The position numbers and the translations under genes were made by a program. Below, piece after piece: positions 16,953 to 26,609 of a DNA stretch of 58,534 nucleotides (positions are counted from its first letter, which is position 1; every line of letters begins with the position of its first letter). The stretch lies in NCBI GenBank assembly GCA_026707745.1, contig JAPOWG010000005.1, positions 1 to 58,534 on the forward strand, written 5' to 3'. The notes beneath the pieces are model-generated. The model saw nothing but the letters and a program-made list of their open reading frames with translations. It did no database searches and was not told the DNA's origin. This stretch comes from Chloroflexota bacterium. Its GTDB lineage: Bacteria; Chloroflexota; Anaerolineae; Aggregatilineales; Phototrophicaceae.

Positions 16953-18263
16953 ATGAATACTTCAGCTTTCCGCGTCGTAGGTGGAAAGCCCTTGCGCGGC
17001 ACAGTTCAAGTGCAACGGGCGAAGAACGCGATCCTCGCAATGATTGCGGCTTCCATCGTCGCCGAAGAAGGCGAAACTGTATTGCATGGCGTCCCCAATA
17101 TTGAAGACGTACAGCGCGCGTTTGAGCTTTTGCGCTCGGTCGGTGCGACTGTCGACCATGACCAACTGAACGGGACTGTCCGTATCGACGCCTCGCGCGT
17201 GACTACCGGCATCCTCCCGCAGGAAATTGCTTCCAAGTTTCGTGGCTCCGTGCTGTTTTTGGCGCCACTGCAGATCCGCCTCGGTTACGTAGAATTGCCG
17301 GGCAGCGGCGGCTGCGATATCGGCACGCGCAAGATCGACTTTCATCATCGCGGATTCGCGCGCCTTGGCGCCAGGGTTCAATACTTCGAGGATGGTCGCA
17401 CAGTGATCGATCTCGAGAACCGTCGCTTCAACGGTACGTCGCTCTATCTTGATCTGCCTAGCCACACCGGTACCGAGAATCTGATGCTAGCCGCGGCGAT
17501 GGCTGACGGGCAGACCGTCTTGGAAAACGCATCGGTCGAACCCGAAGTGCTCGACTTTGGCAATTTTCTGATCGCGATGGGCGCCGACATACGCGGTCTG
17601 GGCACGCATACGCTCCTGATCAATGGCGTTGAGAAACTCCGAGCCATCGAGTATACACCTATGCCGGACCGCCTGGTGACGGGAACAGTCATGGTGGCCA
17701 CTGCCATAACCGGGGGCGATGTCACGATTCGCGATGTCGAACCTGATCATCTGCGTATTGTCATCGCGAAGTTGGAACAGATGGGAGTAGGTATCGCAGT
17801 CGACGGCAAGACGATTCGCGTTTTTCGCCCACGGAATCGCGATCTGAATCCGATCAATATTCAGACGGACTTCTACCCCGGTTTCCCGACGGATCTACAG
17901 CCCTGCTTTGCGGCCCTGTCCAGCGTGGCCAGGGGCACAAGCTATATCCGCGAACGCATATTCGACAGCCGCTACGATTATGTGGACGCGCTACTGCAAA
18001 TGGGGGCGGATATTATTATCAGTCAAAGCGATGTCTGCATTATCAAGGGTGTCAACAAGCTTCGCCCGGCGCGCATCAGGGCGGAAAGTATACGCGCGGG
18101 CGCAACGGTACTCTTGGCGACCCTCGCCGCTAGTGGTGAGAGCATCATAGAAAACGTCTATCAGATTGACCGTGGATACGAAGACGTCGAGTATCTGCTG
18201 AATCAACTCGGTGCTGACATAACCCGCATCGAAACCCAGCCAGCCCCGGCCGTCGCCTGGTGA
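16953..18263 (+). CDS. murA: UDP-N-acetylglucosamine 1-carboxyvinyltransferase
   Basis: This 436-residue enzyme catalyses the first committed peptidoglycan step, adding enolpyruvate to UDP-GlcNAc. The active-site Cys121 sits in ELPGSGGCDIGTR (two residues longer than the usual PGGCAIGAR loop), and K24-N25 lie in RAKNA. Cys at this site usually makes the enzyme fosfomycin-sensitive. I chose ATG 16953, with GGGAGG upstream, over an in-frame GTG at 16902. It diverges from the SAM riboswitch unit and converges on leuB. Confidence 0.92.
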   Translation: MNTSAFRVVGGKPLRGTVQVQRAKNAILAMIAASIVAEEGETVLHGVPNIEDVQRAFELLRSVGATVDHDQLNGTVRIDASRVTTGILPQEIASKFRGSVLFLAPLQIRLGYVELPGSGGCDIGTRKIDFHHRGFARLGARVQYFEDGRTVIDLENRRFNGTSLYLDLPSHTGTENLMLAAAMADGQTVLENASVEPEVLDFGNFLIAMGADIRGLGTHTLLINGVEKLRAIEYTPMPDRLVTGTVMVATAITGGDVTIRDVEPDHLRIVIAKLEQMGVGIAVDGKTIRVFRPRNRDLNPINIQTDFYPGFPTDLQPCFAALSSVARGTSYIRERIFDSRYDYVDALLQMGADIIISQSDVCIIKGVNKLRPARIRAESIRAGATVLLATLAASGESIIENVYQIDRGYEDVEYLLNQLGADITRIETQPAPAVAW

Positions 18264-18290
18264 AATCCGCCAGTGCCGGCAGAACGCAAT

Positions 18291-19352
18291 CTACAACTTT
18301 GCGATTACCGCCTCGGCGAATGCCTCGGTAGAAACTGCCTCGCCGCCTTGCCCGACAATATCGGCTGTACGTAGCCCATCGGCCAGAACAGCGTCAATGG
18401 CCGCCTCTATAGACGAGGCTTCCGCTTCCAATTGCAGGCTGTAGCGCAGCAACAAAGCAGCGCTCAAAAACATGCCTATGGGATTGGCTTTGCCTTGCCC
18501 GGCGATATCCGGGGCAGACCCGTGTACGGGTTCGTACAAGCCAAATTGGTCCGACCGCAGTGAAGCCGAAGGCAACATCCCCAGGCTGCCAGCCAAAACG
18601 GAGGCTTCATCGCTGAGAATATCGCCGAACATATTGCCCGCTACAATAACATCAAAGCTGCCCGGACGCGTGAGCAAGTGCATGGTCGCGGCGTCTACCA
18701 GCAGATGCTCCAATTCTACATCCGCGTAATCTTCAGAGACATCGACAACCGTGCGCCGCCATAGGCGCATCGACGCCAACACATTGGCTTTGTCTACCGA
18801 ACAGAGCTTCTTACGACGACCTTGCGCGGCGCGAAAGGCGACATTCGCCACCTGTTCGACTTCAGCCCGCGTATAACGCATGGTATCGTGAGATTCCTCC
18901 CCGCTCCCCTGCTCCCGCCGGTCGCCGAAATAAATGCCGCTGACCAGTTCACGCACGAAAAGAATGTCCACATCTCGCAGGAGTTCGGCGCGCAGGGGCG
19001 CATGTTCCAGCAAAGCCGGATATGTCTTCACCGGGCGCAAATTGGCGAAAAGACCAAAGTGCTGACGCAGCCCGAGCAATCCGCGTTCCGGTTGCACGGT
19101 CGCCGTCGGATCCGACCATTTGGGTCCGCCAACCGCCCCAAGCAGTATCGCATCGGCCTCTTCGCAGATTTTAATCGTCTCCTCGGGCAGCGGATCGCCG
19201 GTTTCATCGATAGCGATGCCGCCGATCATCCCTTCAACAAAGGTGAAATCATGGCCGTGCTTGTCGGCTATGACCGACAACAATCGCGTTGTATGACCTA
19301 CGACTTCTGGACCAATACCGTCACCCGGCAATACGGCAATCCTTGCCTTCAT
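18291..19352 (-). CDS. leuB: 3-isopropylmalate dehydrogenase
   Basis: This 353-residue enzyme oxidatively decarboxylates 3-isopropylmalate and, in the citramalate route, the methyl homologue. It shows the N-terminus IAVLPGDGIGPEVV, the substrate loop LLRDVDILFVREL, and the NAD-site ending GSAPDIAGQGKANPIG. It is the last gene of the ilv-leu operon, 71 bases after cimA. GGAG lies ten bases before ATG 19352. Confidence 0.93.
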   Translation of the reverse strand: MKARIAVLPGDGIGPEVVGHTTRLLSVIADKHGHDFTFVEGMIGGIAIDETGDPLPEETIKICEEADAILLGAVGGPKWSDPTATVQPERGLLGLRQHFGLFANLRPVKTYPALLEHAPLRAELLRDVDILFVRELVSGIYFGDRREQGSGEESHDTMRYTRAEVEQVANVAFRAAQGRRKKLCSVDKANVLASMRLWRRTVVDVSEDYADVELEHLLVDAATMHLLTRPGSFDVIVAGNMFGDILSDEASVLAGSLGMLPSASLRSDQFGLYEPVHGSAPDIAGQGKANPIGMFLSAALLLRYSLQLEAEASSIEAAIDAVLADGLRTADIVGQGGEAVSTEAFAEAVIAKL

Positions 19353-19423
19353 ATCAAATACACTCCACTAGACGCGCTGTGACGCAAAAGCAAACCGCGC
19401 GGCACAAATGAATAAAGTCCGCC

Positions 19424-21025
19424 CTAGTCACTCATCATCAAGGACGGATGATCTTTCTTTTCGTCAGCCACCGATAAACCGTATTCGACGCTATCGACCA
19501 GCGCCAGCCAACTGGCGCAAATGATGTCGGTCCCCGCGCCAACAGTACTCCAGCGTTCGCTGCCATTGTACGAATCGATCAAAACCCGCGTCATGGCGCC
19601 GGTTGCATTCTCACTGTCCAGTATACGAACTTTGTAATCTACCAACTGTATGTCTCGCAGCGCTGGATACTTCGGCAACAAGGCCTTTCGCAGCGCCAGA
19701 TCCAGCGCGTTCACGGGGCCGTTGCCTTCGGCAGCCGTATGCACGACGTCGCCATCCACATCGAGTTTGACCATCGCTTCCGCCAATTGCCCGCGACCGC
19801 GTCGATCCTCAACAATCACTGTGAAGTCAATCAAGTTGAAGAGCGGCTGATAGTTCGGGCGCGCCCGCCGCAGCCGCACAGCGACCGATGCCTCAGCGCC
19901 TTCAAATACGAAACCGGCGTTCTCCAGGTGCTTGATGTCGTTGAGCACCCGCACAGCTTCGTCCTTGGAAACATCCAGGCCCAACTCTTCCGCCTTGCTC
20001 AACAGATTGCCGCGGCCCGACAAGTCAGAAACTAACACGCGCGTTTGGTTGCCAACGCGTTGCGGTTCGATATGTTGATAGCTGTCAACATTGCGCCGCA
20101 TGGCCGCCACGTGGATGCCGCCTTTATGCGCGAATGCGCTCTTGCCCACATAAGGCAAATGTGTATCCGGCGCCAAATTGGCGATCTCGGCGACCGCCCG
20201 CGACAGATGCGTCAGGGTGGCGAGATTGCCATCTTCCGCCAAACAGGGAGTATCCATCTTGAGAATCAGATCCGGTATGATGCTGCAGAGATTGGCGTTG
20301 CCACAGCGTTCGCCATAACCGTTGATAGTGCCTTGTACATGCATGGCGCCCGCGCGCACCGCCGCCAATGAATTGGCAACCGCAAGTTCGCTGTCGTTGT
20401 GCGTGTGGATGCCAAAATCCATCTCCGGGAACAGCTCCCGCGCCTTGATCATGAATTCCGCCACTTCCCAAGGCGTCGAACCGCCATTGGTATCGCAGAG
20501 CACAATGACATCGGCTCCACCATCGCAGGCAGCCGCTAAGGTATCGAATCCGTACTCCATGTCCAGCTTGGCGCCGTCAAAAAAGTGTTCGGCGTCATAG
20601 ATCACTTCTTTGCCCAGGCTCTTGAGATAAGCCAGACTGTCGGCGATCATGTTCAGGTTTTCCTCCGCGGTGGTCTGCAACACATCGGTAACGTGCAACA
20701 TGGAGGTCTTGCCAACAACCGTAACCACGGGCGTATTTGCATCTACCAGCGCGCGAATATTGACGTCTTCTTCCGGCGCCACGCCTTTCCGTCGCGTGGA
20801 ACCAAACGCCGTTATCTGCGAATGCCGCAGGTCCAGCTCGCGCGCCTGCTCGAAGTAAGCGACATCTTTGGGGTTGGAACCGGGCCAACCTCCTTCGATA
20901 TACTTCACGCCTAATTCGTCCAGCAGCCGCGTGATGTGAAGCTTGTCCGCAACCGAGAAGGAAATGCCCTCACGCTGGCTGCCATCGCGCAAGGTCGTGT
21001 CGTAGATTGCCACAGCTTGCTTCAA
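19424..21025 (-). CDS. cimA: (R)-citramalate synthase
   Basis: This 533-residue protein belongs to the DRE-TIM/LeuA family but is of the CimA type: TTLRDGSQREGISFSVADKL, IEGGWPGSNPKD, and HTHNDSELAVANSLAAV, followed by a LeuA-type regulatory domain in the last 150 residues. It condenses pyruvate and acetyl-CoA, giving a threonine-independent route to 2-oxobutyrate and isoleucine through LeuCD and LeuB. It starts at TTG with a strong GGGGAGG six bases upstream. It lies in the leu operon between leuD and leuB beside a separate leuA, which supports the assignment. No ilvA is seen in the window. Confidence 0.88.
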   Translation of the reverse strand: MKQAVAIYDTTLRDGSQREGISFSVADKLHITRLLDELGVKYIEGGWPGSNPKDVAYFEQARELDLRHSQITAFGSTRRKGVAPEEDVNIRALVDANTPVVTVVGKTSMLHVTDVLQTTAEENLNMIADSLAYLKSLGKEVIYDAEHFFDGAKLDMEYGFDTLAAACDGGADVIVLCDTNGGSTPWEVAEFMIKARELFPEMDFGIHTHNDSELAVANSLAAVRAGAMHVQGTINGYGERCGNANLCSIIPDLILKMDTPCLAEDGNLATLTHLSRAVAEIANLAPDTHLPYVGKSAFAHKGGIHVAAMRRNVDSYQHIEPQRVGNQTRVLVSDLSGRGNLLSKAEELGLDVSKDEAVRVLNDIKHLENAGFVFEGAEASVAVRLRRARPNYQPLFNLIDFTVIVEDRRGRGQLAEAMVKLDVDGDVVHTAAEGNGPVNALDLALRKALLPKYPALRDIQLVDYKVRILDSENATGAMTRVLIDSYNGSERWSTVGAGTDIICASWLALVDSVEYGLSVADEKKDHPSLMMSD

Positions 21026-21068
21026 TTCAAACCTCCCCTACCCGCGGGACCCGCCGTCACAGCTTCGA

Positions 21069-21680
21069 TCAGGCAGTCGTCGCAACGCGCTGCGGATTGC
21101 GCGCTTCATAATCACGTACTTCGTCATCCAGGTTGAGCAAGTATCCCAATTGATCCACGCCGTTCAACAAGCAGTACTTGGAAAATCCATCCAAAGGAAA
21201 CTGGATTTGGCGGCCATCCGGCAGCGTTAAGCGCTGCGCGTCTACATCAACGCTGACCGACGTGCTGGGATCTTCATCGGCCAGGCTGAATAACTGCTCT
21301 TGCGTTTCTTCATCAACAATGATCGGCAGCAAACCATTCTTGAGCGCGTTGTTCCGGAAGATGTCGGCGAACTCGGTGCTGATCACCGCTTTGAATCCCG
21401 CGCCGATCAACGCCCAGGGCGCGTGCTCGCGGGAACTGCCGCAGCCGAAGTTATTGCCGGCTATCAGGACCGACGCGCCGGCGTAGGCTGGATTGTTCAA
21501 AATGAAGTCTGGATTTGGCGTTGATCCGTCATCCAGATAGCGCCAGTCGCAGAACGCCGCTTTGCCCAAGCCATCCTTGTCCGTCACTTTTAGGAAGCGC
21601 GCCGGAATGATCTGGTCCGTATCAATGTCGTTCACCGGGATGGCGACGATCGTCCCTTGGATATGTTTTACTTTTTCCAT
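21069..21680 (-). CDS. leuD: 3-isopropylmalate dehydratase small subunit
   Basis: The 203-residue subunit carries the swivel domain with NFGCGSSREHAPWAL. It forms the isomerase with LeuC and may also act on citramalate. AGGAG precedes the ATG. It lies 25 bases after leuC. Confidence 0.93.
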   Translation of the reverse strand: MEKVKHIQGTIVAIPVNDIDTDQIIPARFLKVTDKDGLGKAAFCDWRYLDDGSTPNPDFILNNPAYAGASVLIAGNNFGCGSSREHAPWALIGAGFKAVISTEFADIFRNNALKNGLLPIIVDEETQEQLFSLADEDPSTSVSVDVDAQRLTLPDGRQIQFPLDGFSKYCLLNGVDQLGYLLNLDDEVRDYEARNPQRVATTA

Positions 21681-21705
21681 TCTTTTCTCCTAAGCAGGTT
21701 AGCGA

Positions 21706-23136
21706 CTAAAGCATGGCGCGCGGATCGCTAACGACGCCGGCCACAGCCGAAGCGGCCGCGGTCAAAGGACTAGCCAAAAACGTGCGCCCGCCTTTGCCCT
21801 GCCGCCCTTCGAAATTGCGGTTGCTGGTCGAAACCGCGTATTGACCGGGCTCCAGTTGATCGCCGTTCATCGCGATGCACATCGAACAGCCCGCCTCCCG
21901 CCATTCCGCGCCCGCCGCGCGGAACACCGCGTCCAGCCCCTCGGATTCGGCTTGCCGCTTGACCTGTTGCGAGCCCGGCACAACCATCATGCGCACGCTT
22001 TCCGCCACTTGGCGCCCTTCAATGAATTTGGCGGCCTGCCGCAAATCGCTTATCCGTGAATTCGTACAACTGCCGATAAAGACCACGTCAATCGGCTTGC
22101 CCAGCAACTGTTGCCCAGGTTGCAGATCCATGTAAGCCAGCGCTTTGTCCAGCGCTATCTTCTTGTTGTAGTCTCGTTCCTCGTCGGGCGCGGGAACTGC
22201 GGCGGTGATAGGCATACCCATGCCGGGATTTGTTCCGTAAGTAATCATCGGAATCAATTCCTCAGCCCGGAGCGTGATTTCCTGGTCGTATGCCGCGCCA
22301 TCGTCAGTCGGCAATCGACCCCAATCAGCCAGCGCAGCATCCCAATCCGCGCTCGACGGCGCATATTTGCGCCCGCTGATGTACTCAAAAGTGGTATCGT
22401 CGGGGGCGATCATGCCAGCCCGCGCGCCACCCTCGATCGACATATTGCAGACGGTCATCCGCCCTTCCATGCTAAGGCCGCGAATGGCTTCTCCGCGGTA
22501 TTCGAAGACATGCCCCGTCCCCCCGCCGATGCCGATGCGGGCGATTATCGCCAGGATGATATCTTTCGCGGTGACGCCCTCTTCCAGCTTCCCTTCGACG
22601 TTGACGGCCATGGTCTTGGGCTTGTTCTGCAAAAGCGTCTGCGTTGCCAGCACATGACCGACCTCACTGGTGCCGATGCCGAAGGCCAATGCCCCAAAGG
22701 CGCCATGCGTGCTGGTGTGGCTGTCGCCACAGACAATGGTCATGCCAGGCTGCGTCAGCCCTTTTTCCGGGCCAATCACGTGTACAATACCTTGGTGTTC
22801 ATCCCCCAAGGCGTACATGGGAATACCGAAATCGCCACAATTCTGGGTGAACGTATCGAGTTGCTTGGCCGCCATCGCATCGGCGACTGGAATGATACCC
22901 AGCTCGTTGCGAGGCGTGGTCGGCGTGCTGTGATCCATAGTGCCAATCGTTAGATCGGGACGTCGTACCCGCAGTCCGCGTTCACGCAACATCGAAAAGG
23001 CTTGCGGAGACGTAACTTCGTGAACCAGGTGCAAGTCAATATAGAGTACGGCGGGGCTGTCTTCGCTCTGATCCCTAACTGTATGCGCATCCCATACCTT
23101 CTCGAAAAGGGTGCGGGGTCTCCCATTATTTGTCAT
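21706..23136 (-). CDS. leuC: 3-isopropylmalate dehydratase large subunit
   Basis: The 476-residue aconitase-type subunit has [4Fe-4S] ligands in [10 protein letters not shown] and CSMCIAMN, plus [13 protein letters not shown] start it at ATG 23136 with AGAGGA seven bases upstream; the open frame reaches back to 23238 but would then overlap leuA. It follows leuA by 46 bases. Confidence 0.93.
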   Translation of the reverse strand: MTNNGRPRTLFEKVWDAHTVRDQSEDSPAVLYIDLHLVHEVTSPQAFSMLRERGLRVRRPDLTIGTMDHSTPTTPRNELGIIPVADAMAAKQLDTFTQNCGDFGIPMYALGDEHQGIVHVIGPEKGLTQPGMTIVCGDSHTSTHGAFGALAFGIGTSEVGHVLATQTLLQNKPKTMAVNVEGKLEEGVTAKDIILAIIARIGIGGGTGHVFEYRGEAIRGLSMEGRMTVCNMSIEGGARAGMIAPDDTTFEYISGRKYAPSSADWDAALADWGRLPTDDGAAYDQEITLRAEELIPMITYGTNPGMGMPITAAVPAPDEERDYNKKIALDKALAYMDLQPGQQLLGKPIDVVFIGSCTNSRISDLRQAAKFIEGRQVAESVRMMVVPGSQQVKRQAESEGLDAVFRAAGAEWREAGCSMCIAMNGDQLEPGQYAVSTSNRNFEGRQGKGGRTFLASPLTAAASAVAGVVSDPRAML

Positions 23137-23182
23137 GTTATGTTCCTCTTGCAAATCATAGGCTGAATACGGTTCTTCGCGC

Positions 23183-24796
23183 TTAGGAAGTGGATGACAA
23201 TCCCACCGTCGCCGCTTCGCCTTCCGGCGCCACATCACCGATGCCCAGGCTGGATATCATTCGGTTCAATGCTGCGACATAGGCTTTGACGCTGGAAACG
23301 ATGATATCGCTGTCAGCGCCATAGCCGCCAAAGGTCCGATTGCTGTTTTCCGGCGAAATGCGCACGGTCACTTCACCCAGCGCGTCGATGCCTTCGGTCA
23401 CGCTGTGCACGTTGAATTCCAGCAAGACGTTGGGCGCCTGTATGATCTCGTCGATGGCGCGATATGACGCGTCCACAGGTCCGGTGCCTACAGCAGCGAC
23501 AACGAATTCCTCGCCGTCTTGATTGGCCATTTTCACCGTCGCCGTCGGCAGACCCATCGTGCCGCAAGCGACCTGGATATCAACCAGGCGAAAATGATCC
23601 TCCGGCTTTTGAGCGGCTTCATCCGCGACCAATGCTTCCAAATCGGCATCGGTGACGGTTTTCTTGACGTCCGCCAGATCCTTGAAGCGCTTGAAGATCT
23701 CGACCAATTCTTCACCATCAATCTCGTATCCCAGCTCGCGCAGGCGTACCCGCAGCGCATGCCTCCCGCTGAGCTTGCCCAATACCAGCTTGCTCTGGGT
23801 CAAGCCCACATCTTCCGGCATCATGATCTCGAAGGTTTCGGCGTTCTTGAGCACGCCGTCTTGATGTATGCCGGATTCATGCGCGAAGGCGTTGGCGCCG
23901 ACGATTGCCTTGTTGGCTTGCACCGGCATACCCATATAGTTGCGCACCATGCGGCTCGTCTTCATAATCTGCGTCGAGTCGATATTGGTTCGCAGGCCGT
24001 AATAAGCCTTGCGCGTCTGGATAGACATCACAACTTCTTCCAGGCTGGTATTGCCCGCGCGCTCGCCAATCCCGTTAATGGTCACCTCGACCTGGCGCAC
24101 GCCTTTCTTCAAACCGGCCAAAGTATTGGCGGTCGCCAGTCCTAGATCGTTATGGCAATGCACCGACCAGATCACCCCGCTGCCGGGTCCGGCGCCGGGC
24201 GTCTCGTTGATCAGCATCTCCAGTGTTTCCGCCCATTCACTAGGCATCACATAGCCGACTGTATCCGGGATGTTCAAGGTGGTGGCGCCGGCTTCGACAG
24301 CGACAGCGCAAGCCTGAATCAGGTATTCCGTATCGGTCCGTCCCGCGTCCATCGGACTGAATTCGACATCATCGCAGAGGCTCTTGGCCAGGGTGACAGC
24401 TTCGCGAATGCGCTGCAAGCCTTCGTCTTTGTCAATGCGCAGCATCGCCAAATGGCTCGGCGATGTGCCTAGGAAGGTATGAATACGTGGTTTGGCAGCC
24501 TCGCGCACGCCTTCCCAGGCGGCCAAAATATCGCCTTCGAGCGCGCGCGACAACCCCGCGATCGTCGGCCCATCAGGGGTTCCAACTTCGCGGGCAATCC
24601 GCTGGACAGCTTTCAGATCATCCGGGGACGCGGCGGGGAATCCGGCTTCTATCACATCCACGCCAAGGCGCGACAACTGCCGGGCAACTTCCAGCTTTTC
24701 GGCGCTGGACAAGGTCGCGCCCGGGCTTTGCTCCCCGTCGCGCAGCGTCGTGTCAAAGACGATGACAGTGTTTTCATCGTAAGTTCGCTTTACCAT
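23183..24796 (-). CDS. leuA: 2-isopropylmalate synthase
   Basis: This 537-residue enzyme makes 2-isopropylmalate from 2-oxoisovalerate and acetyl-CoA, the first leucine-specific step. It shows [40 protein letters not shown] and a C-terminal allosteric (leucine-sensing) domain with [10 protein letters not shown]. Its own Shine-Dalgarno is weak. A small frame with a perfect Shine-Dalgarno overlaps its start, which suggests translational coupling. Confidence 0.93.
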   Translation of the reverse strand: MVKRTYDENTVIVFDTTLRDGEQSPGATLSSAEKLEVARQLSRLGVDVIEAGFPAASPDDLKAVQRIAREVGTPDGPTIAGLSRALEGDILAAWEGVREAAKPRIHTFLGTSPSHLAMLRIDKDEGLQRIREAVTLAKSLCDDVEFSPMDAGRTDTEYLIQACAVAVEAGATTLNIPDTVGYVMPSEWAETLEMLINETPGAGPGSGVIWSVHCHNDLGLATANTLAGLKKGVRQVEVTINGIGERAGNTSLEEVVMSIQTRKAYYGLRTNIDSTQIMKTSRMVRNYMGMPVQANKAIVGANAFAHESGIHQDGVLKNAETFEIMMPEDVGLTQSKLVLGKLSGRHALRVRLRELGYEIDGEELVEIFKRFKDLADVKKTVTDADLEALVADEAAQKPEDHFRLVDIQVACGTMGLPTATVKMANQDGEEFVVAAVGTGPVDASYRAIDEIIQAPNVLLEFNVHSVTEGIDALGEVTVRISPENSNRTFGGYGADSDIIVSSVKAYVAALNRMISSLGIGDVAPEGEAATVGLSSTS

Positions 24797-24881
24797 TGAG
24801 AGGTGTTCCTTTCGTCATTCGAATCCGGCCAAGGTCGTACTTCATGCGTCGTCTAAGATCAACGAGACCATCTTCTGACAT
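24774..24881 (-). CDS. possible 35-codon upstream ORF coupled to leuA
   Basis: An ATG at 24881 lies five bases after AAAGGAGGTG, the best ribosome-binding site in the operon. The frame encodes [20 protein letters not shown] and a further 15 residues and stops at 24774, overlapping leuA by 23 bases in another frame. It is rich in Arg and Leu but has no run of leucine codons. It may deliver ribosomes to leuA by termination-reinitiation. It could also be a chance frame. Confidence 0.4.
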   Translation of the reverse strand: MSEDGLVDLRRRMKYDLGRIRMTKGTPLNGKANLR

Positions 24882-24936
24882 GTCAACACCTCCTTTCCGT
24901 CTGCATGTCCCCAGAACCGCGGCTTATACTATCCCG

Positions 24937-25947
24937 CTAGTCGCTCTGCTTGATATTCTTGGCATCGAGGAAGGGCATCATCTGACGCAGATCTGCCCCA
25001 ACCTGCTCGATTAGCAGATCATGTTCGCGTTGGCGGCGGGCATTGAAATTGGGGCGGCCCTGGCGGTTTTCATCGATCCAATCACGCGCGAATTCGCCGT
25101 TTTGGATCCGCTGCAAGACCCCCGCCATTTCTTCCTTGACCGTATCTTCAAATTGGTCGCCGATGACGTATCCGCCATGTTCCGCCGTATTGCTGACGCT
25201 ATACCACATATAGCTCAGACCGCCTTCATATAGCAGGTCCACAATTAGCTTCAACTCGTGCAGGCACTCAAAATATGCCACCTCCGGCTGATAGCCGGCT
25301 TTGACCAAGGTCTCGAAGCTGGCGCGAATCAAGGCAGTGACCCCACCGCATAAGACGACCTGCTCGCCAAAAAGATCAGTCTCGGTTTCCTCTTTGAAAG
25401 TCGTCTCGATAACGCCCGCGCGCGTACATCCGATGGCCTTCGCGTACGCCAGCGCCAGCGCTGTCGCATTGCCGCTGGCATCCTGTTCAATCGCGACCAG
25501 CCCGGGCGTCCCCGCGCCCTCGGTGAATACCTCTCGGACACGGTGCCCAGGCGCCTTGGGCGCAACCATCGCCACGTCAACGCTTTCCGGCGGAACGATC
25601 TCCTTGAAGTGAATATTGAAGCCGTGCGCGAACATCAGCATGGCGCCGTCTTTCAAATTGGGCGCGATATGTTCGTCATACACAGCCGCCTGCCTGGTAT
25701 CGGGAATCAAGATCATGACCACATCGGCCCGTTTGCTCGCTTCCGCAACGGTGAAAACTTGCAAGCCGTCAGCCTCGGCTTTTGCTTTGCTCCGGCTGCC
25801 CGCGTGCAGGCCGACAATCACATCCTGGCCGTTGTCCCGCGCATTCAACGCATGCGCGTGCCCTTGGCTGCCGTATCCGATCACCGCGATGGTCTTGCCA
25901 TCAAGCAGTTTCAGATCCGCGTCCTGGTCGTAGTAGAGTTTCGCCAT
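24937..25947 (-). CDS. ilvC: ketol-acid reductoisomerase (class I)
   Basis: This 336-residue enzyme isomerises and reduces acetolactate or acetohydroxybutyrate. It has the nucleotide fold [12 protein letters not shown] and a cofactor loop [11 protein letters not shown] whose Ser/Arg/Ser suits NADPH. The class I knotted domain contains ETDLFGEQ and the [16 protein letters not shown] helix with metal-binding acidic residues. AAAGGGAG precedes the ATG. It follows ilvN by 77 bases. Confidence 0.94.
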   Translation of the reverse strand: MAKLYYDQDADLKLLDGKTIAVIGYGSQGHAHALNARDNGQDVIVGLHAGSRSKAKAEADGLQVFTVAEASKRADVVMILIPDTRQAAVYDEHIAPNLKDGAMLMFAHGFNIHFKEIVPPESVDVAMVAPKAPGHRVREVFTEGAGTPGLVAIEQDASGNATALALAYAKAIGCTRAGVIETTFKEETETDLFGEQVVLCGGVTALIRASFETLVKAGYQPEVAYFECLHELKLIVDLLYEGGLSYMWYSVSNTAEHGGYVIGDQFEDTVKEEMAGVLQRIQNGEFARDWIDENRQGRPNFNARRQREHDLLIEQVGADLRQMMPFLDAKNIKQSD

Positions 25948-26024
25948 TGATGGATTTTCTCCCTTTTCAAAAGATCGCTAAGCAAGCTGCCGCGGTGCAG
26001 AGCGAACGGCCGCAAATGGTCATG

Positions 26025-26609
26025 TCAAATCAAATTGCCATTGCCGCCGGCCGACAATTCGTCCTGGATCTTGGCAAGATCGCGGCGAGTGAAGTTGGTG
26101 TCGTGAATCCGCGTGCCGCGTCCCATCGACACCACGCCCGTCCGGATCATCTCAACGATGCCGGTAGGCCGTACTTCATCAATGAACTCTTCCAGTATTT
26201 CTTCCGTGCCTACCATCTCAATGATGGCGACCTTGGGACCGACATCGACGATGCGCGCCGGGTAGCGATCGCAGATTTCGGTGATGGTATTGCGAGAGTT
26301 GGCATCATCGTTACGTACTTTGATCAACGCCAGATCGCGCTCGACATGCGGTTCGTTATCCAGCACGCGCACGTCGATGACGTTAACCAGTTTCTCCAAA
26401 TTGGTCGCGATCTTCCTGGCATACTCCGGACCCGCGACGACGCGAATGGTCATGCGCGAGATATGCGGCTTGTGCGTACGCCCGACAGTCAAGCTGTCGA
26501 TGTTGAAGGCGCGCCGGCGGAAGAGACTGGCGATCCGGTTCAATACCCCGGGTTCATTCTCCACCAAAGCGACAACGGTTACCTTATTAATGTCTACTTG
26601 GCTGGTCAT
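26025..26609 (-). CDS. ilvN: acetolactate synthase regulatory subunit
   Basis: This 194-residue protein has an ACT domain near the N-terminus (ENEPGVLNRIASLFRRR, then NIDSLTVG) and the usual C-terminal ALS small-subunit domain. It conveys valine feedback to IlvB. Its ATG shares one base with the ilvB stop (TAATG), so translation is coupled. Confidence 0.93.
   Translation of the reverse strand: MTSQVDINKVTVVALVENEPGVLNRIASLFRRRAFNIDSLTVGRTHKPHISRMTIRVVAGPEYARKIATNLEKLVNVIDVRVLDNEPHVERDLALIKVRNDDANSRNTITEICDRYPARIVDVGPKVAIIEMVGTEEILEEFIDEVRPTGIVEMIRTGVVSMGRGTRIHDTNFTRRDLAKIQDELSAGGNGNLI

Noticed and set aside
22111..22953. 280-codon rightward open frame
   Set aside because: It lies entirely within leuC on the other strand; no domain or ribosome site.
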